Source of the DNA: Bordetella bronchialis
GTDB lineage: Bacteria; Pseudomonadota; Gammaproteobacteria; Burkholderiales; Burkholderiaceae_B
Direction: 5' to 3'
NCBI RefSeq assembly: GCF_001676705.1
Contig: NZ_CP016170.1
Coordinates: forward strand, 3,658,001-3,722,000
Length of the DNA stretch: 64,000 bases
The notes under the pieces were generated by a model. That model was given only the letters and a program-made list of their open reading frames with translations. It was not told where the DNA came from and made no database searches. Shown one piece after another: positions 31,832-41,300 of this stretch (positions are counted from its first letter, which is position 1; each line of letters starts with the position of its first letter). The translations under genes and the position numbers were made by a program.

Positions 31832-33124
31832 ATGACCGAGCTGATCTTCGCGATGTCCGGCGGCAAGGCGGCCCTTCAAGAAGGCGGAAGGATGCCGGCC
31901 GGCCTGCGCCGCCTGGTCGGCTCAGGCCTGCTTGTCGCGGTCGGATACATCGACCCGGGCAACTGGGCAACGGACATCGCGGGCGGCAGCCGTTTTGGCT
32001 ATCACCTGCTCATGGTCGTGTTCGTGGCGGCCTTCCTGGCCCTGGGATTCCAGGTACTGGTGTCCCGCCTGGCGCTTGCAACCGGGCAGGATCTGGCCGC
32101 GCTGACGGTGCGCCATCTGCCCCGCCCGCTGGCCCGTGCCGCCTGGCTGGCCGGCGAAGCCGCCATCCTGGCGACCGCGCTCGCCGAGTTGATCGGCGGT
32201 GCCATCGCCTTGCGCCTGTTGTTCGGCATCCCACTGATGGCCGGCGTCGCCATGACGGGCGCGGGCACATACGCGGTGCTGCTGTTCGCACGCGACAATG
32301 CCGAGCGCCACGAGCGCGTCATCGGCATCTTGCTGGCGATCGTCTCGGTATCCTTCGTGTACCTGCTGTTCCAGGCCCACCCCGATTGGACCGCCGTCGC
32401 CAAGGGCGCGGCGCAACCCGCGGGCGCCTTGCGTTCGGCGGACGGCTTCCTGATCGCGCTGGGCATCCTGGGCGCCACGCTGATGCCGCACAATCTTTAC
32501 CTGCATTCTGGCGAGCTGGCGCAACGCGCCCGCGACCTGCCCGTGGCGATGCGTGACGCGGCCATGCGGGTGGCCCGCAGCGATACGGTGTTCTCGCTGG
32601 GAATCGCCACCCTGATCAACGCCGCGATCATGATCGTCGCCGCCGCCTCCTTGTCGGGCACCGGTCTGGAGGTAAGCAGCCTGGACCAGGCCCATGCCGT
32701 GATCGGCAAGACCCTGGGTGTCGGCGCGGCCGTCGTCTTTGCCGTGGCGCTGTACGCGGCGGGCCAGAGCTCCACGATTACCGGCGTGCTGGCGGGCAAG
32801 GTGCTGTCCAAGGGATTCAGCACCGGCGGCTGGTCGGACCGCAAGCGCGCCCTGGTCACGCGGGCCGTGGCGGGCATCGCGGCCATGGGCATGCTGGCAT
32901 ACACGGGCGGCCAGGACCCGGACGCCCTGCTGGTGCTCAGCCAGGTCATCCTGAGCCTGGCCCTGCCCTTCGCGCTGGTGCCCCTGGTCATGCTGGCGGT
33001 GCGGCGCGACGTCATGGGCCCTTACGCGCTGCGGGGTATCTGGCGCGCCCTGGCCGTGGCGGCCACCGCGGGCATCGTCGTGCTGGACGGTTACCTGCTC
33101 GTGGTCCAGGCCCTGCAAGGCTGA
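31832..33124 (+). CDS. mntH: Nramp-family divalent metal transporter MntH
   Basis: Proton-coupled Mn2+/Fe2+ importer in the inner membrane. In 430 residues with about eleven hydrophobic segments, the metal-binding motifs are DPGN in TM1 (VGYIDPGNWATDIAGG, about 36-39) and MPH in TM6 (LGATLMPHNLYLHSG, about 220), with the Nramp stretch GQSSTITGVLAGK. AAGGA seven bases before the ATG supports the start. A Fur-like site overlaps its promoter, suggesting induction under metal limitation. Confidence 0.92.
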   Translation: MTELIFAMSGGKAALQEGGRMPAGLRRLVGSGLLVAVGYIDPGNWATDIAGGSRFGYHLLMVVFVAAFLALGFQVLVSRLALATGQDLAALTVRHLPRPLARAAWLAGEAAILATALAELIGGAIALRLLFGIPLMAGVAMTGAGTYAVLLFARDNAERHERVIGILLAIVSVSFVYLLFQAHPDWTAVAKGAAQPAGALRSADGFLIALGILGATLMPHNLYLHSGELAQRARDLPVAMRDAAMRVARSDTVFSLGIATLINAAIMIVAAASLSGTGLEVSSLDQAHAVIGKTLGVGAAVVFAVALYAAGQSSTITGVLAGKVLSKGFSTGGWSDRKRALVTRAVAGIAAMGMLAYTGGQDPDALLVLSQVILSLALPFALVPLVMLAVRRDVMGPYALRGIWRALAVAATAGIVVLDGYLLVVQALQG

Positions 33125-33207
33125 CGGCGGCCGCGCGGGAACGGGGAAACGACTGACCGCGCCCCCCGGCCCGCATGACGGCCGCTTTCATCGCCCGCTA
33201 TCCGGGT

Positions 33208-33939
33208 CTAGGCCGTCTCCAGTTCGCCCAGATAGGCCGCGCGTACCTTCGGATCGCTGAGCAGCGAGCGCGCCGGCCCGGACAGCGTCATTTCGCCCGA
33301 CTCCATGACATAGCCGCGCTTGCTGTACTCGAGCGCGAGACGCGCGTTCTGCTCGATGAGCAGGATGGTGACGCCTTCGGCGGCGATGCCGCACACCACT
33401 TCGAAGACCTTTTCCACCATCAGCGGCGCCAGCCCCATGGACGGCTCGTCCAGCAGCAGCAAGGTGGGACGGGCGATCATTGCGCGCCCGAGCGCCACCA
33501 TTTGCTGTTCGCCGCCGGACAAGGTCCCGGCCGCCTGCTTGCGCCGTTCCGCCAAACGCGGAAACTGTTCGAAGACACGGTCCATGTCGGCGCGTATCCC
33601 GGCGGGATCGCGACGGACATAGGCGCCCATCGCCAGGTTTTCCTCGATGGTCAGCTGGCCGAAGATGCCCCGGCCTTCGGGCACCATCACCAGGCCCTGG
33701 CGCACCAGCTCGTGGGAGCGGCGTCCGTGGATAGGCAGGCCCTGGTAAAGCACCTGGCCGCCCGCCACGGGAACCAGACCGCATATGGCGCGCAGGGTCG
33801 AGCTCTTACCCGCGCCGTTGGCGCCGATCAGGCAGACGAGCTCGCCGGGGTTGACCACCAGGCTGACGCCGCGCACGGCGCGGATGCCTCCGTAGGCGAC
33901 CTCCAGGTCGCGCAATTCCAGCAGGGGTGTCTGGCTCAT
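33208..33939 (-). CDS. livF: branched-chain amino-acid ABC transporter ATPase LivF
   Basis: Cytoplasmic ATPase partner of LivG. The 243 residues contain Walker A GANGAGKSS (about 36-44), the LivF-type VPEGRGIFGQLTIEENL, signature LSGGEQQMVALGRA, Walker B LLLLDEPSMGLAP, and H-loop region LLIEQNARLAL. It is the last gene of livK-H-M-G-F and overlaps livG by four bases (ATGA). Confidence 0.95.
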   Translation of the reverse strand: MSQTPLLELRDLEVAYGGIRAVRGVSLVVNPGELVCLIGANGAGKSSTLRAICGLVPVAGGQVLYQGLPIHGRRSHELVRQGLVMVPEGRGIFGQLTIEENLAMGAYVRRDPAGIRADMDRVFEQFPRLAERRKQAAGTLSGGEQQMVALGRAMIARPTLLLLDEPSMGLAPLMVEKVFEVVCGIAAEGVTILLIEQNARLALEYSKRGYVMESGEMTLSGPARSLLSDPKVRAAYLGELETA

Positions 33940-34721
33940 GCCGCTGCCTCCTGTGCCGCGCCCACGCCCAGATAGGCCTCGATCACCTTGGGATTGCGCT
34001 GTACTTCCGCGGGCTTGCCCATCGCGAGGACCTTGCCGTACTCCAGCACGAGCACGCGGTCGCACAGACCCATTACCAGTTTCATGTCATGTTCGATCAA
34101 GAGCACCGTAACGCCATCGGCACGGATTTTTTCGATAAGGCGGCGCAGCACCACGGTTTCCGAAGCATTCATGCCCGCCGCCGGTTCGTCCAGCGCGAGC
34201 AGGCGCGGCTCGGTCGCCAGCGCGCGGGCGATTTCCAGCCGCCGCTGGTCGCCGTACGAAAGCGACTTGGCGACATCGTTGGCGCGCGCGGCGATGCCGG
34301 TGTACTCCAGCAAGGCATGGGCGCGCGCCTCGATGTCGGCCTCTTCCGCACGCGTGCGGCGGTTGCGCAGCACGGCGCCGATCAAGCCGGCCCGGGTGCG
34401 CACGTGGCGGCCGATCATGACGTTTTCCAGCGCGGTCAGATTGGCGAACAAGCGGATGTTCTGGAAGGTGCGCGCCATGCCCAGGGCGGCGATCTCGTGC
34501 GGTTTGGCGCCGACCAGGTTTTCGCCGGCGAACACGCATTGGCCCGCTTCCGGCACGTACAGGCCGGTCAGCACGTTGAACAAGGTGGTCTTGCCGGCGC
34601 CATTGGGGCCGATCAGGCCGTAGATTTCGCCGCCGCGGATGTCGAAACTGACATCGGACAGTGCCTGCAGGCCGCCGAATCGTTTGCCCAGGCCGCGGGC
34701 TTCGAGCAAGGTCGCGTTCAT
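33936..34721 (-). CDS. livG: branched-chain amino-acid ABC transporter ATPase LivG
   Basis: ATPase subunit of the Liv importer. In 261 residues: GPNGAGKTTLFNVLTGLY, the LivG-type ARTFQNIRLFANLTALENVM, signature LSYGDQRRLEIARAL, LLALDEPAAGMN, and LLIEHDMKLVMGLCDRV. The frame remains open upstream into livM, but the ATG at 34721, overlapping the livM stop by four bases, begins at the conserved LLEARGLGKRFGG. Confidence 0.95.
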   Translation of the reverse strand: MNATLLEARGLGKRFGGLQALSDVSFDIRGGEIYGLIGPNGAGKTTLFNVLTGLYVPEAGQCVFAGENLVGAKPHEIAALGMARTFQNIRLFANLTALENVMIGRHVRTRAGLIGAVLRNRRTRAEEADIEARAHALLEYTGIAARANDVAKSLSYGDQRRLEIARALATEPRLLALDEPAAGMNASETVVLRRLIEKIRADGVTVLLIEHDMKLVMGLCDRVLVLEYGKVLAMGKPAEVQRNPKVIEAYLGVGAAQEAAA

Positions 34722-35809
34722 GCCTGGCCTCCCTGGGACGATCGGGCGAGTTCGCGTTTGCGCACCGATGACGGCCACAGCCCGGCCGGACGGAAAAGCA
34801 TGACGCACACCATGGCCAGGCCGAACAGCAACATGCGTATGGCTTCCGGATCGATGACCACGTCGCCGAAGATCGCCTGCTGCACCGGCACGATGACCGC
34901 GCGCAGGAACTCCGGAAATACCGCCAGGATGACCGCCCCCAGGATCACGCCGGGGATATTCCCCATGCCACCCAGGACCACCATGCACAGCACAGAAATC
35001 GATTCGGTCAGGCTGAAGCTTTCCGGGCTGACGAAGCCCTGCATGGATGCGAACAGGGCGCCGGCCACGCCGCCGAAGGACGCCCCCATGGCAAAGGCCA
35101 GCAGCTTGATATTGCGCGTGTTGATGCCCATTGCCTTGGCGGCCACCTCGTCTTCGCGAATGGCTTCCCAGGCGCGGCCGATGCGCGAGTTCTGCAGACG
35201 CATGCACACGAACATGATGACCAGCGTCAACAGCAGCAGCAGGTAGTAGTACTTTTCCGGCCCCGTCACGCGTATGCCGAAGAGCGTCTCCGTGCGGTTG
35301 AAGGCGAAACCGGCAACGCGGAAGGGATCGATGCGGTTGACCCCCTGCGGCCCGTTGGTGATGTTGACCGGCGCGTTCAGGTTATTGAGGAACACCCGGA
35401 TGATTTCGCCGAACCCCAGCGTGACGATGGCCAGGTAATCGCCGCGCAGCCGCAAGGTGGGCGCGCCCAGCAGCACGCCGAACAGGCAGGCCAGCGCGAT
35501 GCCCAGCGGCAGGATGGCCCAGAACGGCAGGTGCAGATTGAAGTGCGGCGAGGCCAGCAATGCCCAGGTATAAGCGCCGACTGCATAGAAGGCGATATAC
35601 CCCAGGTCCAGCAGGCCGGCGAACCCCACGACGATGTTCAGGCCCAGCGACAGCATGACGTAGAGCAGCGCGAAATTCAGTATCCGCACCCAGCTCTGCC
35701 CCGCCATGCCCAGTACGAAAGGCAGGACGGCCAGCGCGATGGCGACGGCCGCCATGCCCAGCCAGGCGGCCGGCGAGATGCGGCCGCGTGCAATGGAACT
35801 TCTCATCAT
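34718..35809 (-). CDS. livM: branched-chain amino-acid ABC transporter permease LivM
   Basis: Membrane permease of the Liv system. The 363 residues give about nine hydrophobic segments. Family stretches include LNIVVGFAGLLDLGYIAFYAVGAY, LRLRGDYLAIVTLGFGEIIRV, the EAA-type loop GRAWEAIREDEVAAKAMGIN, and VVLGGMGNIPGVILGA. It overlaps livH and livG by four bases each, so the permease and ATPase genes are translationally coupled. Confidence 0.95.
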   Translation of the reverse strand: MMRSSIARGRISPAAWLGMAAVAIALAVLPFVLGMAGQSWVRILNFALLYVMLSLGLNIVVGFAGLLDLGYIAFYAVGAYTWALLASPHFNLHLPFWAILPLGIALACLFGVLLGAPTLRLRGDYLAIVTLGFGEIIRVFLNNLNAPVNITNGPQGVNRIDPFRVAGFAFNRTETLFGIRVTGPEKYYYLLLLLTLVIMFVCMRLQNSRIGRAWEAIREDEVAAKAMGINTRNIKLLAFAMGASFGGVAGALFASMQGFVSPESFSLTESISVLCMVVLGGMGNIPGVILGAVILAVFPEFLRAVIVPVQQAIFGDVVIDPEAIRMLLFGLAMVCVMLFRPAGLWPSSVRKRELARSSQGGQA

Positions 35810-36735
35810 GCGCGATCCCCCACGCGTTCGCCCAGCAGCCCGGAGGGACGGAATATCAGCACGAGCACCAGCACGAGGAAAGCGAAAACATCCTGGTAGT
35901 TGCTGCCCATGAAGCCGCCCGTGAGGTCACCGATATACCCCGACCCCAGCGCCTCGATCACACCCAGCAGGATGCCGCCGCACATGGCGCCGGCCAGATT
36001 GCCGATACCGCCCAGCACCGCGGCGGTGAAAGCCTTCAGGCCCAGCATGAATCCCATGGTGTAGTGCGCGACCCCATAGTAGGTCGTTACCATCATTCCC
36101 GCCACGGCCGCCAGCGCGGAGCCGATGAGGAAGGCGGCCGAGATCACCGTATTGATGTTCACGCCCATCAGGCCGGCGACCTCGCGGTTTTGCGCGGTGG
36201 CGCGCATGGCCGTGCCCAGCCGGGTCTTGTGCACGAGCAGCAGCAGCCCTGCCATCATGAGCGCGGCGATGGCGATGATGGCGATCTGCAGGGTGCTGAT
36301 GCGGGCCCCGCCCAGTTCGAACACCCGCGGCGAAAGTATCTGGGGGAAATGCGCGTAATCGCGGCCCCATATCATCATGGCCACGTTCTGCAGGATGATG
36401 GACACGCCGATGGCGGTGATCAGCGCCGCCAGCCGCGGCGCGCGCCGCAAGGGCCGATACGCGACGCGTTCGGCCAGCCAGCCCAGGGCCATGCAGACCG
36501 GCGCGGCGCACAGCAGGCCGGCGCCCAATACCAGCCAGGGCGAAATGGACGGATCGGCGCCCACGAGCGTCAATGCCAGGGTGGTCGCCACCATGGCGCC
36601 CACCATGACCACATCGCCATGGGCGAAGTTGATCAGGCCGACGATGCCATACACCATGGTATAGCCCAGCGCGACAAGGGCATACATGCTGCCCTGCGTC
36701 AGGCCGTTTATGAGTTGCTGAATGAAGATATCCAT
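35806..36735 (-). CDS. livH: branched-chain amino-acid ABC transporter permease LivH
   Basis: Second permease of the Liv importer. The 309 residues begin MDIFIQQLINGLTQGSMYAL, with GYTMVYGIVGLINFAHGDV, the EAA-type loop LGTAMRATAQNREVAGLMGVN, and AAVLGGIGNLAGAMCGG. It starts 100 bases after livK; that gap carries a strong stem-loop, which may lower expression of the permease genes relative to the binding protein. Confidence 0.95.
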   Translation of the reverse strand: MDIFIQQLINGLTQGSMYALVALGYTMVYGIVGLINFAHGDVVMVGAMVATTLALTLVGADPSISPWLVLGAGLLCAAPVCMALGWLAERVAYRPLRRAPRLAALITAIGVSIILQNVAMMIWGRDYAHFPQILSPRVFELGGARISTLQIAIIAIAALMMAGLLLLVHKTRLGTAMRATAQNREVAGLMGVNINTVISAAFLIGSALAAVAGMMVTTYYGVAHYTMGFMLGLKAFTAAVLGGIGNLAGAMCGGILLGVIEALGSGYIGDLTGGFMGSNYQDVFAFLVLVLVLIFRPSGLLGERVGDRA

Positions 36736-36805
36736 GGAATGCCAGGTGATACACGAAGCGCGCGGACGGAAGACGCCGCGCTCGGATGAACCCCGGGGCG
36801 GGGTT

Positions 36806-36830
36806 GCGGCCCGGCGTCGCGCCGGGCCGC
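36806..36830 (-). terminator. intercistronic stem-loop between livK and livH
   Basis: GCGGCCCGGCG, loop TCG, CGCCGGGCCGC: an 11-bp perfect GC stem five bases after the livK stop. No T tract, so it is more likely an mRNA stabiliser or partial attenuator than a full terminator. Confidence 0.6.
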
Positions 36831-36835
36831 CGCGC

Positions 36836-37990
36836 TTATTGCGCCTGACTTACCATGGTCTTGACCATTTGCCACTTGCCATTCTTGACTTGGTAAACGG
36901 TCACGGAGACTTCCTTGAGATCGCCCTTGGCGTCATAGGCGATGTGCTGGCTGGTCGCTCCGCTGCGATTCAGCTTGCGCAGCATGGGCAGATACTTCTT
37001 GGGCTCCGCGGAGTTGGCCTGCTCCATGGCGGTGATCATGTTCCACGCGCCGTCATAGGCATAGGGGGCATATACGCCGGGGTCTTCCTTGAATCGCGCC
37101 TTGTAGGCCGCGGCGAAATCCTTGCCCGCGGCCATCTGGTCCAGCGGCACGCCAGCCAGCGAGGCATAGGTGCCTTCGGCCGCCTCGCCCGCCAGCTTGA
37201 GGAAGGTCTCGCTGCGCGTCATTTCGCCGGACACGAAGGGCATGGTCATGCCCAAGGTGGCCAGTTGCCGCTTCATCGGGCCGCTTTGGGCATCCAGGCC
37301 ACCGAAGAAGATCGCATCGGGCGCGGCGCCCTTGATGTTGGTCAGGATGGAGGTGAAGTCGTTGGCCTTGTCCGTCGTGTATTCGCGCCGGATCACCTGG
37401 CCGCCGGCGGCCTTCACGGCTTTATCCACCTGGTCGGCCAGGCCCTGGCCGTAGGCCGTGCGGTCGTCGATGATGGCGATCTTCTTGGCTTTCAGGTCCT
37501 TCACCATGAATTCACCCACGGCAGCGCCCTGCTGCGTGTCGCTGGTCATCATGCGGAAGGTATTGTCGTAGCCCTGGTTGGTGTACTCGGGCGCGGTGCC
37601 CATGGCGATCTGCGCCAGGCCGGCGTCGTGATACACCTGGGAGGCCGGAATGGTGGTGCCCGAATTGAAGTGGCCGAGTATGCCGTGGACGTCCTCGTCG
37701 ACCAATTGCTGCGCCACCGTCACGGCCGTGCGCGGATCGGCCTGGTCGTCCTTGGAAATCAGCACGAACTTGACGGGCTTGCCGTCCAGTTTGATGCCTT
37801 TCTTGTTTGCTTCCTCGATGGCCAGCACCAGGCCATTCTGCATGTCCTGGCCGTAGTGTGCCTGCGGGCCCGTCAGGGGGCCCGCGTAGCCGAGTTTGAC
37901 TTCCGTGTCCGCCGCATGCGCGACCCCGGCCACGCAACATCCGGCGGCGACCGCCACGGCGAGCGATCGCATGGTTTTGATAAAGCGCAT
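36836..37990 (-). CDS. livK: branched-chain amino-acid ABC transporter substrate-binding protein LivK
   Basis: Periplasmic type 1 binding protein feeding LivHMGF. The 384 residues have a signal peptide with cleavage likely after VAGVAHA (about residue 26), then TEVKLGYAGPLTGPQAHYGQDM, DDQADPRTAVTVAQQLV, and ILGHFNSGTTIPASQVYHDAGL in the ligand cleft. A very strong ribosome site (GAGGAGG, five bases before ATG) fits high expression of the binding protein. First gene of the liv unit. Confidence 0.95.
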   Translation of the reverse strand: MRFIKTMRSLAVAVAAGCCVAGVAHAADTEVKLGYAGPLTGPQAHYGQDMQNGLVLAIEEANKKGIKLDGKPVKFVLISKDDQADPRTAVTVAQQLVDEDVHGILGHFNSGTTIPASQVYHDAGLAQIAMGTAPEYTNQGYDNTFRMMTSDTQQGAAVGEFMVKDLKAKKIAIIDDRTAYGQGLADQVDKAVKAAGGQVIRREYTTDKANDFTSILTNIKGAAPDAIFFGGLDAQSGPMKRQLATLGMTMPFVSGEMTRSETFLKLAGEAAEGTYASLAGVPLDQMAAGKDFAAAYKARFKEDPGVYAPYAYDGAWNMITAMEQANSAEPKKYLPMLRKLNRSGATSQHIAYDAKGDLKEVSVTVYQVKNGKWQMVKTMVSQAQ

Positions 37991-38335
37991 CTGTTCCTCC
38001 TCGTAGGATAAGGCTGTGAGATCTGCGGGGGATTCCCGTCAGTCCATTGCTTGCGCGAAACGCGGATGGCGCGGCTCGCACTGTTCGTATTTATCCATGC
38101 GCCGGGTAGGCGCGCCGTGGCGCGGTTGCACCACGGCAGGGGGGATTTTCGATGGCGCCAACCGCCTCAGGTATTGGCGATTACCCTCCCCGCCGTGGCG
38201 CCGGCAATCCGTGACGCATGGCAGGCAGAAGGATATGTCATATGGCGCGCCGATGCGATTCACCCCTGTCCGGGTGAACCGCATCGGTACTTTCACTTTT
38301 TCAACGCGAATCGAGGTCCGGGCGTGGAAAACGCC
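37991..38335. other. 345-base gap between putA and livK
   Basis: No convincing gene; an 85-codon minus frame here has no family match or ribosome site. It should contain the livK promoter, but I found no clear -35/-10 pair. It also holds the long inverted repeat at 38250-38287. Confidence 0.5.
38250..38287. repeat. 16-bp near-perfect inverted repeat
   Basis: Arms CCGATGCGATTCACCC (38250-38265) and GGGTGAACCGCATCGG (38272-38287) pair with a single mismatch around the loop CTGTCC. It lies 48 bases past the putA stop. A T-rich stretch follows on the plus strand only, so as a terminator of putA (minus) it would lack a U tail. Confidence 0.75.
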
Positions 38336-41300
38336 TCAGCCTATGGTCATCAGACTGGCATTGCCGCCGGCCGCGGCGGTGTTGACGCTGATGGAACGCT
38401 CCGCCACGAGGCGATCGAGCACATAGGACTGCCCCTGCGCCACCGCATCGCTGGACAAGCCCTGCACCGACACGATCGGCCCCGGGCGCGCCGCCACGCG
38501 GCCGCTCAGCAGGCGCAGCGCGTCGCTATCGCCTTCGAACAGCACGGCCTGGTAGTCGGCGGTTTCCAGGTCTTCATCGCGCATGAAGGCGACGCTGTCG
38601 CGCTGCGCGGGCGGCAGGTTTTGCGCGTAAAGGCGCGCCACGCTGTTGTCCGCGAAAAGCACACGGTTGCCGGTGGCCTGGGCGGCGCCCCACTGCGCGC
38701 GCGCGCCCTGCTCCGAGGCCGCGACGCACAGCACCGTGCCGCGCGGCTCCAGGCGGAATGTGTTGGATTCGCCCGTGGGCCCGGGCAGGGGCAGCACCAC
38801 AGGCAGGGCCCCGGCGGTACCGCCGACCGGCAGGCCAGCCGGCCGCACCGACAGCAGGCGGTACAGGTACAGGGGGCCGCCCGCCTTGGGTCCGGTGCCG
38901 GACAGTCCTTCTCCGCCGAAGGGCTGGACGCCCACCACCGCCCCGACGACGTTGCGGTTGACGTAGATATTGCCGGCGTGCACGCGCGTGGTCACGTGGG
39001 CGATGGTTTCGTCGATCCGGGTATGGACGCCGAACGTGAGCCCGTAGCCGGTGGAATTGATATCGTCCAGCAAGGCATCCAGCTGGTCGCGCTTGTAGCG
39101 CACCACGTGCAGCACCGGACCGAACACCTCCCGCTTGAGCTCGCGCACGCTGCCGATCTCGATCAGGGTAGGCGCGATAAAGGTGCCGTTACGGCAGGCC
39201 GGCGGCAGGGAAATCTGCACCACCGCCTTGCCCGCCGTGCGCATGCCGTCGATATGGCGTTGTATGCCTTCCCGCGCCTCGCCATCGATGACCGGCCCGA
39301 CGTCCGTGGACAGATGGTCCGGATTGCCGACGCGCAGCTCGGCCATGGCGCCGCGCAGCATTTCCAGCACGCGGTCCGCGCTGTCCTCTTGCACGCACAG
39401 CACACGCAAGGCGGAGCAGCGCTGGCCGGCGGAGTCGAAGGCGGAAGTCAGCACATCCTGCACGACCTGTTCGGTCAGCGCGGAGGAATCCACCACCATC
39501 GCGTTCTGGCCGCCCGTCTCGGCGATCAGCGGTATGGTGTGCCCGGCGTCGTCCAGTCGCTCGGCCAGGCTGCGGGAAATCAGGCGCGCCACATCCGTGG
39601 AACCGGTGAACATGACCCCACGGATATCCGGGCTGGACACCAGCGAGGCGCCCACGGTTTCGCCGCGGCCGGGCAGCAATTGCACGGCGTCGTCCGGCAC
39701 CCCGGCCGCGCGCAGGACGGCGACGGCCTGGGCCGCGATCAAGGGCGTCTGTTCGGCCGGCTTGGCGATCACGGCGTTGCCAGCCGCCAGCGCGGCGGCG
39801 ACCTGGCCCGTGAAAATAGCCAGCGGGAAATTCCATGGGCTGATGCACAGCACCGGCCCCAGGGGACGATGCGTGGCATTGTCGAATTCGCGCTCGGCTT
39901 GTTCCGCGTAATAGCGCAGGAAATCCACGGCCTCGCGGACTTCGGCGATGGCGTTGGACAGGGTCTTGCCCGCTTCGCGCACGATCAGGCCCAGCAGGGT
40001 CTGCATCTGCTCTTCCAGCATCTGCGCGGCGCGGCGCAAGCATAGCGCGCGCTCGGCGACCGGGGTGGACTGCCAGATGGATGCGCCCTGCCCCGCCCGG
40101 CGCAGCGCTTCCTGCACGTCGGCGTCGGTGGCTTCGATGACCTGGCCGACGACGTCGCGGTGATCGGCGGGGTTGCGTACCGGCACCGCGCGCGCCGCGT
40201 CCCAGGCAAAAGCCCCGACAGTGGGATAGGCCTGCCACGCCGTCGCGGTGCTGGACAGCAGCGCCGCCGATAGCGACGCCAGGCGGTGTTCATTGCTCAG
40301 GTCCAGGCCTTGCGAATTGGCGCGCGCGCCGGCCCGCACGCTGCCGTAAAGCTCGCGCGGCAGGGGAATTTTTTCGTGCGGGGCGCCCAAGGGCACGATG
40401 GCCGACGCCGCTTCCACAGGGTCCTCGATGAGCTCGTCGATCGATATGCTTTCGTCGCCGATCCGGTTGACGAAGGACGTATTCGCGCCGTTTTCCAGCA
40501 GCCGGCGCACCAGGTAGGCCAGCAGGGTCTCGTGCGTGCCGACGGGCGCATAGATGCGGCAGGGACGATTCAGCTTGCCTTGCGCGACAGGCCCCACGAC
40601 TTCCTCGTAGAGCGATTCGCCCATGCCATGCAGGCACTGGAACTCATATTGGCCGGGATAGTAGTTCTGTCCGGCAAGCTGGTAGATGGCCGAAAGGGTA
40701 TAGGCGTTGTGCGTGGCGAACTGCGGGAACACCGCCTCGGGCGCGCCCAGCAGTTTGCGCGCGCAGGCCAGGTACGACACATCCGTATAGACCTTGCGCG
40801 TATACACGGGATAGCCTTCCAGGCCGTCGACCTGCGCCCGCTTGATTTCGCTGTCCCAATACGCGCCCTTGACCAGGCGGACCATCAGGCGATGGCGGCT
40901 GCGCCGCGCCAGGTCGATGACGTAATCGATGACGAAAGGCGCACGTTTCTGGTATGCCTGGATGACGAAACCGATACCGTTCCAGCCTTCCAGTTCCGGA
41001 TCGAAGCAAAGCGCCTCCAGCAGGTCCAGGGAGATTTCCAGGCGATCCGCTTCTTCGGCGTCGATATTCAGGCCGATGTCGTAGCCCCGCGCCAGGCGGG
41101 TCAGCGAACGGACGCGCGGCAGCAGCTCCGACATGACGCGGTCGCGCTGCGCGCGCGAATAGCGCGGGTGCAAGGCCGACAGCTTGATCGAGATGCCAGG
41201 TCCCTGGTAGATGCCGCGGCCGGCCGCGGCCTTGCCGATGGCATGGATGGCCTGTTCGTACGAGGCGTAATAGCGGTCGGCGTCGGCGGAAGTCGTGGCC

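Noticed and set aside
38039..38296. 85-codon minus-strand open frame in the putA-livK gap
   Set aside because: No ribosome site, no family resemblance, and it includes the arms of the inverted repeat.
38051..40045. 664-codon plus-strand open frame opposite putA
   Set aside because: Antisense shadow over the PutA aldehyde dehydrogenase domain.
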